NCBI GenBank assembly: GCA_028281885.1
Contig: JANQJA010000011.1
Span: 1 to 64,000 of the forward strand
Direction of reading: 5' to 3'
Length of the DNA stretch: 64,000 nucleotides
From: Pseudomonadales bacterium
Lineage (GTDB): Bacteria; Pseudomonadota; Gammaproteobacteria; Pseudomonadales; Azotimanducaceae
In this document: piece by piece, positions 18,292 to 26,854 of the stretch
Numbering within the stretch: position 1 is the stretch's first letter
Layout of the letters: every line of letters begins with the position of its first letter
Notes under the pieces: generated by a model
The model's input: only the letters and a program-made list of their open reading frames with translations
What the model was told of the DNA's origin: nothing
The model's database searches: none
Program-made: the position numbers and the translations under genes

Positions 18292-18899
18292 CCGTCGCTG
18301 AGGGCGGCTTCGATCAGGGGGATACGGTCGTTGCCCCAGTACATGTCCGTGTCGTTAACGAAGAATGTTGGTGAACCAAAGCCTCCTCGGCGGATCAGTT
18401 CGTCGGTCGTTTCCCGCAGCTTGTCCTTATAGAGCTGATCGTTGATTTTCTCGAAGAACGCGCTCTCATCCATGCCCAGACCCGATATCACTTCTTTCAG
18501 CGCATCGTCCTGGGAGATGTCCTTCTTGTCAGTCCAATAAGCCTTGAACATTGCCCTCGCGTACGGAACCAGCAGGTTCTGCTCCATCGCGACGAAAGCG
18601 CCACGCATTGATTTCACAGCGTTTACGGGAAAGACGTCGGGCCAGACGATCTCAACGCCCACATATCTGGCCCAGTCCTGCATGTCTTTCTTCGAGTATT
18701 TTGACTTCGGGCTTTCGCTCTGCGAATTTTCCCGCCGCTGATAAACGCTCTGGTTGACCGCATTGAATACGCCGCCGACAAGGATCGGGCGATAGACCAT
18801 CTCGACGTCTGGATGTTGTTCAAGCAGTTTCTGCGTTGCTTCAAATCCGAAATAAGTCCAGGGACTTGAGCAGTCGAAGAAAAGTTCCAGTTTCTTCAT
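18288..18899 (-). CDS. 2-hydroxychromene-2-carboxylate isomerase / DsbA-like protein
   Basis: A DsbA-superfamily, GST-kappa-like protein of 203 residues. DCSSPWTYFG at residues 9-18 has Ser where DsbA has the CxxC, as in glutathione-dependent isomerases. YRPILVGGVFNA near 36 and GGFGSPTFFVND near 172 (cis-Pro loop) complete the thioredoxin fold. Family members isomerise aromatic degradation intermediates using glutathione, but no aromatic pathway is present here. It starts two bases after the stop of the small gene at 18902, so the two form an operon. Confidence 0.82.
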   Translation of the reverse strand: MKKLELFFDCSSPWTYFGFEATQKLLEQHPDVEMVYRPILVGGVFNAVNQSVYQRRENSQSESPKSKYSKKDMQDWARYVGVEIVWPDVFPVNAVKSMRGAFVAMEQNLLVPYARAMFKAYWTDKKDISQDDALKEVISGLGMDESAFFEKINDQLYKDKLRETTDELIRRGGFGSPTFFVNDTDMYWGNDRIPLIEAALSDG

Positions 18900-18901
18900 T
18901 C

Positions 18902-19207
18902 CTATGAGATTTCCGGTTTGACGGTTTTGAGCAGGTCGTCATAGGCAGCGCGTCGTTTTGATGGATTGGCGATGCGATGGAAACAGATCTGGTTGAATCC
19001 TGCCTTTGCGAAGTCGTCCTTTTTCTCGTGTTGTGTGAGGGCGCGATCAACATGATCAGACTCGCCAAGATAGATCACGTCTTCGTCCTTGCAGATGGCA
19101 AAGATCCCGGGGATGAAATCGTTGAAAACCATTTTTCCGGGATAGACGTTAAATTCGTAGTCGTTACCTGAACTACCGGTGATTGTGCGCACGCCCAACT
19201 TCGGCAT
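18902..19207 (-). CDS. Small protein with GIY-YIG-like pattern
   Basis: A 101-residue soluble protein I do not recognise with certainty. The order GIFAICKDEDVIYLGES, about eight residues, then a LTQHEKK stretch is reminiscent of the GIY-YIG fold (GxY...YxG...R..H). The distal catalytic Glu and Asn are not clearly placed, so nuclease activity is doubtful. It is the first gene of a two-gene operon with the DsbA-like isomerase, two bases apart. Confidence 0.5.
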   Translation of the reverse strand: MPKLGVRTITGSSGNDYEFNVYPGKMVFNDFIPGIFAICKDEDVIYLGESDHVDRALTQHEKKDDFAKAGFNQICFHRIANPSKRRAAYDDLLKTVKPEIS

Positions 19208-19295
19208 GATAAGCCCTCTTTGCTGAAATAAATGAAGGCCCCAAGCGTATGTGGCGCGGTTTGCGTTGTAAAGCCCAGGGCATTGCGGTGAAGTA

Positions 19296-19325
19296 CCTGA
19301 CCCGGGCGATCCAGTCCGGGTCAGG
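19296..19325 (-). terminator. Strong hairpin at the end of the btu operon (no U-tract)
   Basis: CCTGACCCGG and CCGGGTCAGG form a perfect 10-bp stem with a 10-base loop, overlapping the stop codon of the BtuF-like gene. No T-run follows on the minus strand, so it may be a 3'-end stabiliser or a Rho-dependent end rather than a classical terminator. Confidence 0.4.
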
Positions 19326-20208
19326 CAGTCTTCGCATCCCGTTCAAAAATGTCGGCGAGCTGCTCCAGGCTGTCGACCAGCCGCGGTCCGGGTCGGCTGA
19401 AATAGCTGTTGCCATCCATGATATAGATGCGATTCGTCTGAACGCAGGTAAGTCGGTGCCATTCCAGTTTTTCCTGTAGCAGCGTGAGGTCTTGTCGCGC
19501 GCGTTCTGGCCCAAAGCCACACAGGGAGATGATGAGAATGTCCGGATCAGATTCCTGAATAAGCTCGTAGCTGATGGTGCGGGACGGTTGAAACCTGGCG
19601 CCGAAACAGTCGATGCCGCCTGCCATCTCGATCAGTTCCGGATTCCAGTGACCGCCGTTGAAGGGCGGCGTGATCCACTCGAGGAAACCAACCCGTGGTC
19701 GCCAGGACCGAACGGCACGTTCTGTGACCCGTGATATCCGACGATTGAGAGACGCAACGAGACGTTGTGCCTCATCGCTGTGGCCGGTTGCTTTGCCTAC
19801 CATCAAGATGGTGTCCAGTACGTCGCCCAGCGACATCGGCTCAAGATTGATGAGTTCGGGGGCACCAGGCAGTGTTTTGAGAACAGCGCTGACCTCCTCT
19901 TCAGTGACGGCGCAGACATCACACAGTGCCTGGGTCACGATCAGATCCGGCGATAATTTTCGCAGTAGCTGATCATCAAGGTGATAGAGGGCATCGACGT
20001 GATTGAGCTGCGCGCGAACCTGTTCATCAATTTTCTGGCTGCTCAGACCCTTGGCAATGTTACTGCGGGTGACCTGAGGTAGTTGTGTAACATAACTTGG
20101 GTAGTCGCACTCATGCGTTACGCCGACGAGACGTTCCCCCAGCCCGAGTGCGCAGACGATCTCGGTGGCCGAGGGAAGCAGCGTGACAATACGATTGGCC
20201 CTGGACAA
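19321..20208 (-). CDS. BtuF-like cobalamin-binding protein
   Basis: A class-III substrate-binding protein fold of 295 residues. It opens IVTLLPSATEIVCALGLGERLVGVTHECDYP, the conserved B12/siderophore-binding start, and later shows DILIISLCGFGPERA and PGPRLVDSLEQLADI. No signal peptide or lipobox is seen, as in many BtuF-like proteins found outside btuCDF operons, so its location is uncertain. It is the third gene of an operon behind a cobalamin riboswitch, four bases after the DUF6580-like gene, which fixes its link to B12. No BtuC or BtuD is present in the window. Confidence 0.8.
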   Translation of the reverse strand: MSRANRIVTLLPSATEIVCALGLGERLVGVTHECDYPSYVTQLPQVTRSNIAKGLSSQKIDEQVRAQLNHVDALYHLDDQLLRKLSPDLIVTQALCDVCAVTEEEVSAVLKTLPGAPELINLEPMSLGDVLDTILMVGKATGHSDEAQRLVASLNRRISRVTERAVRSWRPRVGFLEWITPPFNGGHWNPELIEMAGGIDCFGARFQPSRTISYELIQESDPDILIISLCGFGPERARQDLTLLQEKLEWHRLTCVQTNRIYIMDGNSYFSRPGPRLVDSLEQLADIFERDAKTA

Positions 20209-20211
20209 GTG

Positions 20212-20712
20212 TCAGGCCGGATCGGGCTGTGCTGTTGAAACGAAATAGTGCATTGATGCAAACATGATGCCCGAGTAAATGAAGTCTCCGAGGATTGACC
20301 GCGCGAGAAACGGCAGACCCTCCACGAGGCAGGCGATGAATCCGGTGAGTGTATGGGGCCAGAGGTAGTACCACATACCGATGTTGGAGATCAGATAGAA
20401 GGCAATCGCCGCGACCAGCACGGCGATGATATAGCGCGACAGGGTGACCCGTTCCAGCAGTATCCATCTCGATATCAGCACGGAAACGATGAACCCGGCA
20501 TAGACGCCCGCCATGACGACGGCGGCGTAGAATCCCAGCAACAGGTCACCCAGCACCAGCGCACCCACCGGGATCAGCAGGGCGCGTCGATCGTTGACGT
20601 AGGCGCCCGAGAACAGCGCCAGACCGCCGACTGGTGTCACGTTGAACGGATGAGGTATCAGCCGCGCCAGGCCCGCAGCGGCTATCAGAAGATAGATACC
20701 GACATTTTTCAT
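20212..20712 (-). CDS. DUF6580-like membrane protein, candidate B12-linked transporter component
   Basis: A 166-residue membrane protein with about five hydrophobic segments. RLIPHPFNVTPVGGLALFSGAYV near residue 17 and the GDLLLGFY segment near 55 fit the DUF6580 family, whose fold resembles ECF-type S components. It sits between btuB and the BtuF-like gene, six and four bases apart, behind a cobalamin riboswitch. With no BtuCD nearby, this protein is the only inner-membrane candidate in the operon. That role is inferred from context. Confidence 0.7.
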   Translation of the reverse strand: MKNVGIYLLIAAAGLARLIPHPFNVTPVGGLALFSGAYVNDRRALLIPVGALVLGDLLLGFYAAVVMAGVYAGFIVSVLISRWILLERVTLSRYIIAVLVAAIAFYLISNIGMWYYLWPHTLTGFIACLVEGLPFLARSILGDFIYSGIMFASMHYFVSTAQPDPA

Positions 20713-20718
20713 GGCCTG

Positions 20719-22617
20719 TTACCAGCTCAGCTGAAGTGCACCATAGGCGCCGAAACCGGAACTGCGGAAACCGAATACGTCTTCATATTCTTCGTCCAGC
20801 AGGTTTTCCAGCCGTGCCTGCAACACCAGGTGCTGATTGAGCTGATAACGAACGGTGGCATCGACCAGGGTGTAGGCAGACAGTTTTACCCGCTGTTCTG
20901 GCTCCGGAAAAGGCGGGAAGAATTTGTCGAACTGTGAACCGTTGTATTGGGCGCCAATATTGAAATTGACGCGTCCAAATTCCGAGTTCAGCCGCACCGA
21001 CGCAGTATGCTGTGGCCGTCTGATTTCCGTGACCGACGTGTCTCCGAAGGGTTCGCTGGCGTTCAGCCAGGTGTAGCCAAAGTTCAGAGAATGGTTGCTT
21101 GAAAGCTGCCAGCTCGCTTCGAGTTCAGCGCCGTCACGGTTGGAATCGCCTGCGGTATTCCGTGCGGTGAAGCTGCCGCTATCCGGGTCGAAGACGAAAC
21201 CATTGATTTCATTTTCAAGGACCGCATCGAAGTAGCTTAAGGATACGCGGGATGCGCCGGCGTGATATCGCAGGCCTACCTCATAGGCGAGGGATTTTTC
21301 CGGTTGCAGGTCGGGGTTGCCGAAAAAGCTGTCGAAAAACCCGAAGCGTTCGGTAAAGGTCGGGTTTTTGATACTGCGTCCCCAGGACGCGAACAGGCCG
21401 ATCGAATCCGTGGCGCGCCAGAGTCCTGTCAGGCGCCAGGTGTTGGCGTCGTCGAAATCTTCATTGTTTTCATGACGTAGGCTGGCGGAGAGATTGTATT
21501 GGTCACCATCGTGACGAAATTCGGCGGCAAAGGCGTTGCGCGATGTCGACAAGTCGCGATTCGGATCGCCGAAAAACGTGGCCTCACCGCGTTGAGTGAA
21601 ATCATCGGTCTCGTTTTCCGCGACCAGCGTCAGACGTTGCGCATCGAACTGGATATTGGTCTGCAGCACGATGCTGCGTTTGTCACCTTCGGTCTTATCG
21701 TCGACCGGGTTGCCTGTGCGATTGACGTTTCTGGTGTGGATTCGATGGACCGCAATGATCTGTTCGATATTATCTGAGATCTTGCCCTGCCAGGAAATCT
21801 TGCTGTAGATCTGCTTCGTGTCCGTCACGTTGGCGGCGTCCACGGGAAGTCCGGTGGTCACAAAGTCGATGGCATCAAAATCGATACTCGCATCGGTATA
21901 GCGAAGCTGGGCGGTCGCAGACATGCGAGGACCGATGTCGGTACGGATTGAGGTATTGAATGTCGTGTTGTCGTAGCCGTCAGATTCGTCACCGACACGA
22001 GAAATGTTAGTGCCGTCGGTTACCGTCCGATGTGCACTGAAAGCCACCGCCAGGGCCTCTTCTGACCGATCAACGGTTGCCGCGATCTGGGATGTGCCAA
22101 AACTACCCTGCTCAATATCCACCTGTGAGCGCTGGATGGGAGAACGGGGTCGGGTAATGATGTTGATGACTCCCGCCAGCGCGTCACTTCCCCAGAGGGC
22201 ACTCTGGGGGCCCCTTACGATCTCAACCCGTTCGATCCCGGCGGTCATTACGTGGGCGAAATTGAATTCGCCACCTTGTGACAAATCGTTGGCTTCGATG
22301 CCATCAATCAGCACCAGTACCTGGTTTGCCTCGGCACCTCGCATCCTGACCTGGGTCAGTGTGCCCATCCCGCCTGGTTGATTGACGGCGAGTCCGGCAG
22401 CGTCTCGAATCAGGCTGGCGAGCGTTCTTGCTCCCCGCTGCTGGATTTCTTCTGCCGTGATGATCGTGATTGACGAACCGACATTGTTGATTAACGTGTC
22501 GGTACGTGATGCTGTGACGGTGATATTTTCAAGCGTCTCGTCTGTGATGTTGTCGTCTGCAATGGCTGTTGCAGCGGACCACAGAAGAAGGCAGACAGTA
22601 AGGTATCTGATTGGCAT
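20719..22617 (-). CDS. btuB: TonB-dependent cobalamin receptor BtuB
   Basis: Outer-membrane vitamin B12 receptor, 632 residues from the ATG at 22617 (MPIRYLTVCLLLWSAATAIA signal peptide). An upstream frame to 22725 overlaps the riboswitch and is not coding. ENITVTASR near residue 28 is the TonB box. The plug domain includes VEIVRGPQSALWGSDALAGVINIITR, and the chain ends in FGAYGALQLSW with the C-terminal aromatic of beta-barrels. The riboswitch upstream and the BtuF-like gene downstream support B12 rather than a siderophore. Confidence 0.9.
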   Translation of the reverse strand: MPIRYLTVCLLLWSAATAIADDNITDETLENITVTASRTDTLINNVGSSITIITAEEIQQRGARTLASLIRDAAGLAVNQPGGMGTLTQVRMRGAEANQVLVLIDGIEANDLSQGGEFNFAHVMTAGIERVEIVRGPQSALWGSDALAGVINIITRPRSPIQRSQVDIEQGSFGTSQIAATVDRSEEALAVAFSAHRTVTDGTNISRVGDESDGYDNTTFNTSIRTDIGPRMSATAQLRYTDASIDFDAIDFVTTGLPVDAANVTDTKQIYSKISWQGKISDNIEQIIAVHRIHTRNVNRTGNPVDDKTEGDKRSIVLQTNIQFDAQRLTLVAENETDDFTQRGEATFFGDPNRDLSTSRNAFAAEFRHDGDQYNLSASLRHENNEDFDDANTWRLTGLWRATDSIGLFASWGRSIKNPTFTERFGFFDSFFGNPDLQPEKSLAYEVGLRYHAGASRVSLSYFDAVLENEINGFVFDPDSGSFTARNTAGDSNRDGAELEASWQLSSNHSLNFGYTWLNASEPFGDTSVTEIRRPQHTASVRLNSEFGRVNFNIGAQYNGSQFDKFFPPFPEPEQRVKLSAYTLVDATVRYQLNQHLVLQARLENLLDEEYEDVFGFRSSGFGAYGALQLSW

Positions 22618-22620
22618 ATT

Positions 22621-22674
22621 ATCCCCTGGCACTCTCACCCGAGTGCGATCGGTATTAGTAAAAGGGCAGGGGAT
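22621..22674 (-). promoter_or_regulatory. RBS-sequestering hairpin (expression platform of the cobalamin riboswitch)
   Basis: On the minus strand ATCCCCTG (22674-22667) pairs perfectly with CAGGGGAT (22628-22621). The latter is the btuB Shine-Dalgarno sequence, four bases before the ATG. A nested stem GCACTC/GAGTGC lies inside. This suggests B12 shuts off translation initiation rather than transcription. Confidence 0.6.
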
Positions 22675-22724
22675 GAGGCCTTTTTGCACGCACCATCGCC
22701 CGCCGCGATGTTCGTCAGATATCA

Positions 22725-22913
22725 AAGGCCGGTCTCCGGGCTTACGAGTGAGGGTTAGCTCCGTCGCTTCGCCTTCCCGCCTGTAGGCAGTGGCGTATGA
22801 AGCGACTATCTCGATTCACCGTTGCGGGGGCAGCGCCAGAATTGCGTCTGCATTATTGCGTTCGCGCACTGGCTTCCCGTTTCATCCGGACCAATGAATA
22901 GTCCGGACACCTC
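22725..22913 (-). ncRNA. Cobalamin riboswitch
   Basis: Reading the minus strand, the leader contains ACGGGAAGCCAGTGCG, then TGGCGCTGCCCCCGCAACGGTGA split over conserved positions, and ends in the B12 box AGCCCGGAGACCGGCC (about 22742-22727). These are the diagnostic core blocks of the adenosylcobalamin aptamer, in order and at usual spacing. It lies directly before btuB, and the expression platform appears to be the hairpin over the btuB ribosome site. Confidence 0.92.
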
Positions 22914-22961
22914 CAACAAATGGACGCACGCAGATTAAGGAGATTGGTTCACCAGGTCAAA

Positions 22962-22994
22962 TGAGAATTCATCACATCGTGATGAAAATTCTCA
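22962..22994. repeat. Inverted repeat between the riboswitch and the diguanylate cyclase gene
   Basis: TGAGAATTCATCAC, a three-base loop and GTGATGAAAATTCTCA form a 14-bp stem with a two-base bulge. It lies 16 bases after the GGDEF gene stop and about 50 bases upstream of the riboswitch. No T-run follows on either strand. It could be a 3'-end hairpin for the GGDEF mRNA or an operator for the btu promoter. Confidence 0.4.
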
Positions 22995-23009
22995 CGGGAC
23001 AACGCAATG

Positions 23010-24107
23010 TTAATCTGTTTCTGCCCGGATGGCGTTCCTGCCACCTTGTTTGGCACGGTAAAGGGCCTCGTCGACTGACTGATAAAAATCATCAATGGTG
23101 CTGTTTCGTCGAGGAATTCGTGCGCCGTAGCCAATGCTGACGGTAAGCCGGCCAAAGGGCGATGACTCGTGTGGGATCGCATTGATGTCCAGGTGTTCCT
23201 GAATCTGCTTGGCGACATTTTTCGCGCCTTCGAGGTCAGTACTGGGCAGTACGATGGCAAACTCCTCGCCACCCACCCTAGCGCATAGGTCGGTGCCTCG
23301 ACCGGCAATCTGGGTCAGTATTTCAGCGAGCCGGGTCAGCGCGATGTCACCCTGAGGGTGACCGTAGTGATCGTTGTAGCGCTTGAAGAAGTCGATATCG
23401 ATGATCATCAGACCGACAGACTGCGATGACCGTATCGCATTGCTCCATATCCCCTGAATATAGTCATCGAAGCCACGGCGGTTGGCGATGTGGGTCAGCG
23501 GGTCGGTGCGTGACAAGGACTCCATCTGCAGTCGGGTAACCATGCCTTCGAGAAAACTCTTGCCCAGTCGATGGATAGCAAATATGAGCATCACACTGTA
23601 GAGCAGGATGAGTCCGCCCAGTACGGTTTCGAGGCGCCCTCCCGATAGCATGAGTTGCAGGAATGCCGGAATGGCGATAGGCAGGCAGTAGACCAGAAAA
23701 GAACGCTGGTGCACCGCCAGCATGATGCCTCCCGCTGCGATCACGCCAGCAAGAGCCACGGTAAGCAGCGCCCGGTATTCAGTTTCCTCGGGCCAGATCA
23801 GAAAAACCGAGAGTCCCCACATCAAAGTCTGGCAGAAGGCCAGCGCGGTGAGCGTCGAGGTCCAGTAGGGAAGGATATGTTCCGCGATCGGCCATCGGCC
23901 CAGAAACCGAATAGCAGTGACGATGCGTACCGATCCCACCAGGATGATCCCGGCAAGCCAGATAAGCAGATTGTCATGGGCGCTGACGGGCCACAGGGCG
24001 TAGGTGATAAGGGTTGCCGCCAACGCGTGTCCCGCTACCGCCTGGGGAATTTGCCGATAGAGCATGAGCAGGCATTCTCGTTGCGCCTGCTGCTCGAACT
24101 GATCCAA
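23010..24107 (-). CDS. Membrane-bound diguanylate cyclase
   Basis: Residues 1-195 hold about six hydrophobic segments, a membrane sensor of MASE type by layout. Residues 200-360 are a GGDEF domain: RTDPLTHIANRRGFD at its start, the metal site IDIDFFKRYNDHYGH, and the active-site motif GGEEF. An RxxD inhibitory site (RGTD) stands five residues before GGEEF, as expected for feedback by c-di-GMP. All catalytic positions look intact, so it should make c-di-GMP. The signal is unknown. It is transcribed alone, upstream of and parallel to the btu operon. Confidence 0.88.
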   Translation of the reverse strand: MDQFEQQAQRECLLMLYRQIPQAVAGHALAATLITYALWPVSAHDNLLIWLAGIILVGSVRIVTAIRFLGRWPIAEHILPYWTSTLTALAFCQTLMWGLSVFLIWPEETEYRALLTVALAGVIAAGGIMLAVHQRSFLVYCLPIAIPAFLQLMLSGGRLETVLGGLILLYSVMLIFAIHRLGKSFLEGMVTRLQMESLSRTDPLTHIANRRGFDDYIQGIWSNAIRSSQSVGLMIIDIDFFKRYNDHYGHPQGDIALTRLAEILTQIAGRGTDLCARVGGEEFAIVLPSTDLEGAKNVAKQIQEHLDINAIPHESSPFGRLTVSIGYGARIPRRNSTIDDFYQSVDEALYRAKQGGRNAIRAETD

Positions 24108-24190
24108 TGTTGCTGGAGAGGGGATTGGTTGTTCTATTTTAGTTCTCCGGTTGCGCGCTCAGATTACCCTGATGCTGGAACCGCCAGACG

Positions 24191-24829
24191 TCAGCACCCA
24201 GGGGCAGACCCGCTGAGTGCGGCACCAATAAAACGCTTGAGTTCGGCGCGGATTTTCCGGGGTTTCATGAGTTCCGGTGAAATGAGTGCCTGTGCTGCGA
24301 TGCCCCTCAGCATGCCAAGGTAGGCCACTGAAAATCCTTCGGCATCCACGTCTTTTGAGATGGAGCCATCGCGTTGTCCCTGGGCAATGGTTTTGCGAAT
24401 GATTCGACGCGCACTCTCGTCCGCCTGGGCGATCGCCTCCGTGTTGTTGGCTCCCTGGGGCAGGGTGGCTCCCCACATGACGATCAGGGCAGGCGTCGCC
24501 GGGTTCGGGTCATAGTGTTCCTTGACGTATTCATCGGCGCCCATGACCAGTGCTTCGGCGCCTGTGCCGGCACGTTGACCGCGAATCCTTTGCAGGTATT
24601 TTCTGCGGGCGTGACTAATCAACTGATTGATTAGCGAATCCTTGGAGCCAAAATAATGACTTGCGAGCCCTCGGCTGTAACCGGCCCGTTGACCGATTTC
24701 GGCAAGTGAGGTGCGTGCCACCCCGTTTGTCGAGATTAGCTCAAGTGCCGAACGAATAAGCGCTTCTTCCGCTTCGGCCCGTCTTTCTTCCTGTGTTCTG
24801 CGGCTGATTTGTTCTTTCTTGGTAGCCAT
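24191..24829 (-). CDS. TetR family transcriptional regulator
   Basis: A 212-residue TetR-type repressor. The N-terminal helix-turn-helix is seen in ALELISTNGVARTSLAEIGQRAGYSRGLASHYFGSKDSL-type sequence at residues 30-68. The C-terminal ligand domain has a typical hydrophobic helix near 165-190 (DAEGFSVAYLGMLRGIAAQAL). The N-terminus is rich in Lys, Arg and Glu. It follows the nitroreductase and ene-reductase genes on the same strand. These flavoenzymes are plausible targets, but no operator could be identified by eye. Confidence 0.85.
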   Translation of the reverse strand: MATKKEQISRRTQEERRAEAEEALIRSALELISTNGVARTSLAEIGQRAGYSRGLASHYFGSKDSLINQLISHARRKYLQRIRGQRAGTGAEALVMGADEYVKEHYDPNPATPALIVMWGATLPQGANNTEAIAQADESARRIIRKTIAQGQRDGSISKDVDAEGFSVAYLGMLRGIAAQALISPELMKPRKIRAELKRFIGAALSGSAPGC

Positions 24830-24867
24830 GGTGACCGCGTCTTGATTCCTCAGTTTTTGTCTGTTCG

Positions 24868-25542
24868 TTATTCGAATCCCAGATACCTGACAAACACGTC
24901 ATTGGGTTCACGGTCCGAGCGGACCTGGTTGGCGGGAAAGCTCTCGTCGGGGTAACCGAGCGCGATGCAGACAGTGATGACTTCCTCTTCCGGAATGCCC
25001 GCCACCTCGCGCACGATGTCGGAGCGGTTGATGCCTGTTCCGTTTACAACAGCTCCCAGCCCGCGGGCAGTTGCGGCGAGCACGATACCAAAGCTCAGCG
25101 CGCCCAGGTCAAACAGGGGGGTGATCCCCGGTTCCAGGATGCGGTCATAGGTCAGGACGATCGATACCGGCGCATCGAACTGGCGATAGCCGCGTAGTAC
25201 CCAGTCATGCCGCATCGTCTTGTCTTCTCGTGCGATCCCCATGGATGCAAAGAGTTTTTTGGCGACGTCGACCTGTCTTCGACGATGTTCTCCCTCATAC
25301 CGCGGGTGGGGGAAGACGTCGCGTTTTGAACCGCCTCCGGCCTCCATCACTTCGACATTCCGGCGACGTACTTCGTCAAGGACGGATCCTGATAATACGT
25401 GTACATGCCATGGTTGGGAGTTCATCGAAGACGGACACCGTTTGGCCATCGAGATGATCTCATCAATGAGTTCTTTTGGGACGGGTTTATCGAGATAGCC
25501 ACGAACGCTGCCTCGGCCCATGATCACTTCATCGAAATCCAT
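24868..25542 (-). CDS. Nitroreductase family FMN oxidoreductase
   Basis: A 224-residue FMN-dependent nitroreductase-fold enzyme. GRGSVRGYLDKPVP at residues 9-22 is the FMN-phosphate RxSxRxY-type site. PSSMNSQPWHVHVL near 36 and GLGAVVNGTGINRSDIV near 160 are the other FMN contacts. IALGYPDE closes the fold. Members reduce nitroaromatics, quinones or enones with NAD(P)H. It lies with an old-yellow-enzyme gene upstream and a TetR gene downstream on the same strand, suggesting a small electrophile-response group. Confidence 0.85.
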   Translation of the reverse strand: MDFDEVIMGRGSVRGYLDKPVPKELIDEIISMAKRCPSSMNSQPWHVHVLSGSVLDEVRRRNVEVMEAGGGSKRDVFPHPRYEGEHRRRQVDVAKKLFASMGIAREDKTMRHDWVLRGYRQFDAPVSIVLTYDRILEPGITPLFDLGALSFGIVLAATARGLGAVVNGTGINRSDIVREVAGIPEEEVITVCIALGYPDESFPANQVRSDREPNDVFVRYLGFE

Positions 25543-25704
25543 GGTTGTCCTCTTGATTTGTAGGGGTAGCCTAAGGAGTCTAAAGGCAGTGGCCAGATGC
25601 GTCCAGCTAACGGTCGTATTGTGCTGACCCCTGAAATGGGAGCCGGATCGAGCTGATCTCTGACATCGCGTGCCCTAAGGTTGAGGTCGCTCCGCGACGG
25701 CATC

Positions 25705-26802
25705 TCAGTTGCTTGGGACCGCCTCGTCCTCGGCCACGAAGCCCTTCCAGCCTGACAGGTAGGCGAGAAACTTCGGAGATATTCCTTCCCTGGCGAGGTG
25801 TTCGCGGGTCGCCGGTAATCCCTGCGGCGCGAATCTCTGGTCCTGCCGGTAGAGGTTGGGGAAATCATGATTCAGGATGCCGGCGCGGCCAAGAATCGCA
25901 AAGTCCGCACCGGCATCAATCAGTCGTTCTGCCTCCTCGGGCATCCGGATTTGACCGGCGGCGCCGAGCCGGATATCACCACGGTCGATTTCGGAGAACC
26001 AATCGAACAGAGGACGGTGCCTGTACGCTTCTTCATTGGGTTCTTTGAATACGTCCCAGAGGGACATGTCGAGGAAATCGATGTGGTCGTTTCGGTAGAG
26101 TTGTTTGACGATCTCGATGACTTCAGCGATATGCATGCCAAAACGTTCCGGGGACAGACGGACGCCCATGATGAAGTCGTTTCCGCAGCGATGGCGGATA
26201 CCTTGAACGATGTCGAACAGCACGCGACAGCGATTCTCAAGGCTGCCGCCGTACTCGTCATCGCGAAAATTGATTTCATCGCTCAGGAACTGGCAGATCA
26301 CGTAGCCATGGGCGCCATGCACCTCTACTCCGTCAAAACCGGCGCGCTCTGCCCGTTCGGCAGCGAGCACGAAATCCTCGACCAGCTGCACCGTTTCAGC
26401 ATGCGTGAATGCTCTGGCGCCGGTTTCTTCGTTGTCGCTGGGACAAACCGGTTGTTCACCGACAAGGTTCGCCGGCGAACGCATGCCTGCGTGATGCAGT
26501 TGCAGGATTGCAACACTGCCGTGTCGTTTGATCTCCGCTGCCAGGCGGGACAACCCCTCGATATGCTTGTCTTCGAAGATGCCAAGCTGCCCGGGAAACC
26601 CCTGGCCAATTGCCTGTACATGAGCGGCACAGGTCATGGTCAGGCCGAAGCCGCCCGCGGCGCGCATGGTCAGCCAGTTAAACTCCTCGTCTGACAGTGT
26701 GCCGTCATCGTGACTTTGCAGGTTGGTGAGTGGCGCCAGCATGAATCGATTGGTCATCTCGGGGCCACGTTTGAATTTGAGGGGGGTTAACAGATTGCTC
26801 AT
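25705..26802 (-). CDS. NADH:flavin oxidoreductase (old yellow enzyme family)
   Basis: A TIM-barrel FMN enzyme of 365 residues. NRFMLAPLTN at residue 18 is the FMN strand, and LQLHHAGMRS near 103 is the flavin and substrate site. GFDGVEVHGAHGYVICQFLS near 170 is the family signature and DDEYGGSLENRCR near 193 the next block. The C-terminal AILGRAGILNHDFP is the FMN-phosphate loop. Typical reactions are NAD(P)H-dependent reductions of activated alkenes. No Fe-S or second flavin domain is attached, unlike 2,4-dienoyl-CoA reductase. It is on the same strand as the nitroreductase gene, 162 bases away. Confidence 0.87.
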   Translation of the reverse strand: MSNLLTPLKFKRGPEMTNRFMLAPLTNLQSHDDGTLSDEEFNWLTMRAAGGFGLTMTCAAHVQAIGQGFPGQLGIFEDKHIEGLSRLAAEIKRHGSVAILQLHHAGMRSPANLVGEQPVCPSDNEETGARAFTHAETVQLVEDFVLAAERAERAGFDGVEVHGAHGYVICQFLSDEINFRDDEYGGSLENRCRVLFDIVQGIRHRCGNDFIMGVRLSPERFGMHIAEVIEIVKQLYRNDHIDFLDMSLWDVFKEPNEEAYRHRPLFDWFSEIDRGDIRLGAAGQIRMPEEAERLIDAGADFAILGRAGILNHDFPNLYRQDQRFAPQGLPATREHLAREGISPKFLAYLSGWKGFVAEDEAVPSN

Positions 26803-26854
26803 ACGTTTTGTTGTACCTGAAATGCGCCCATGCTATCGAATTGTGAACGGGCCG

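Noticed and set aside
22618..22725. Upstream extension of btuB to 22725
   Set aside because: It would translate the riboswitch expression platform and place 36 polar residues before a perfect signal peptide.
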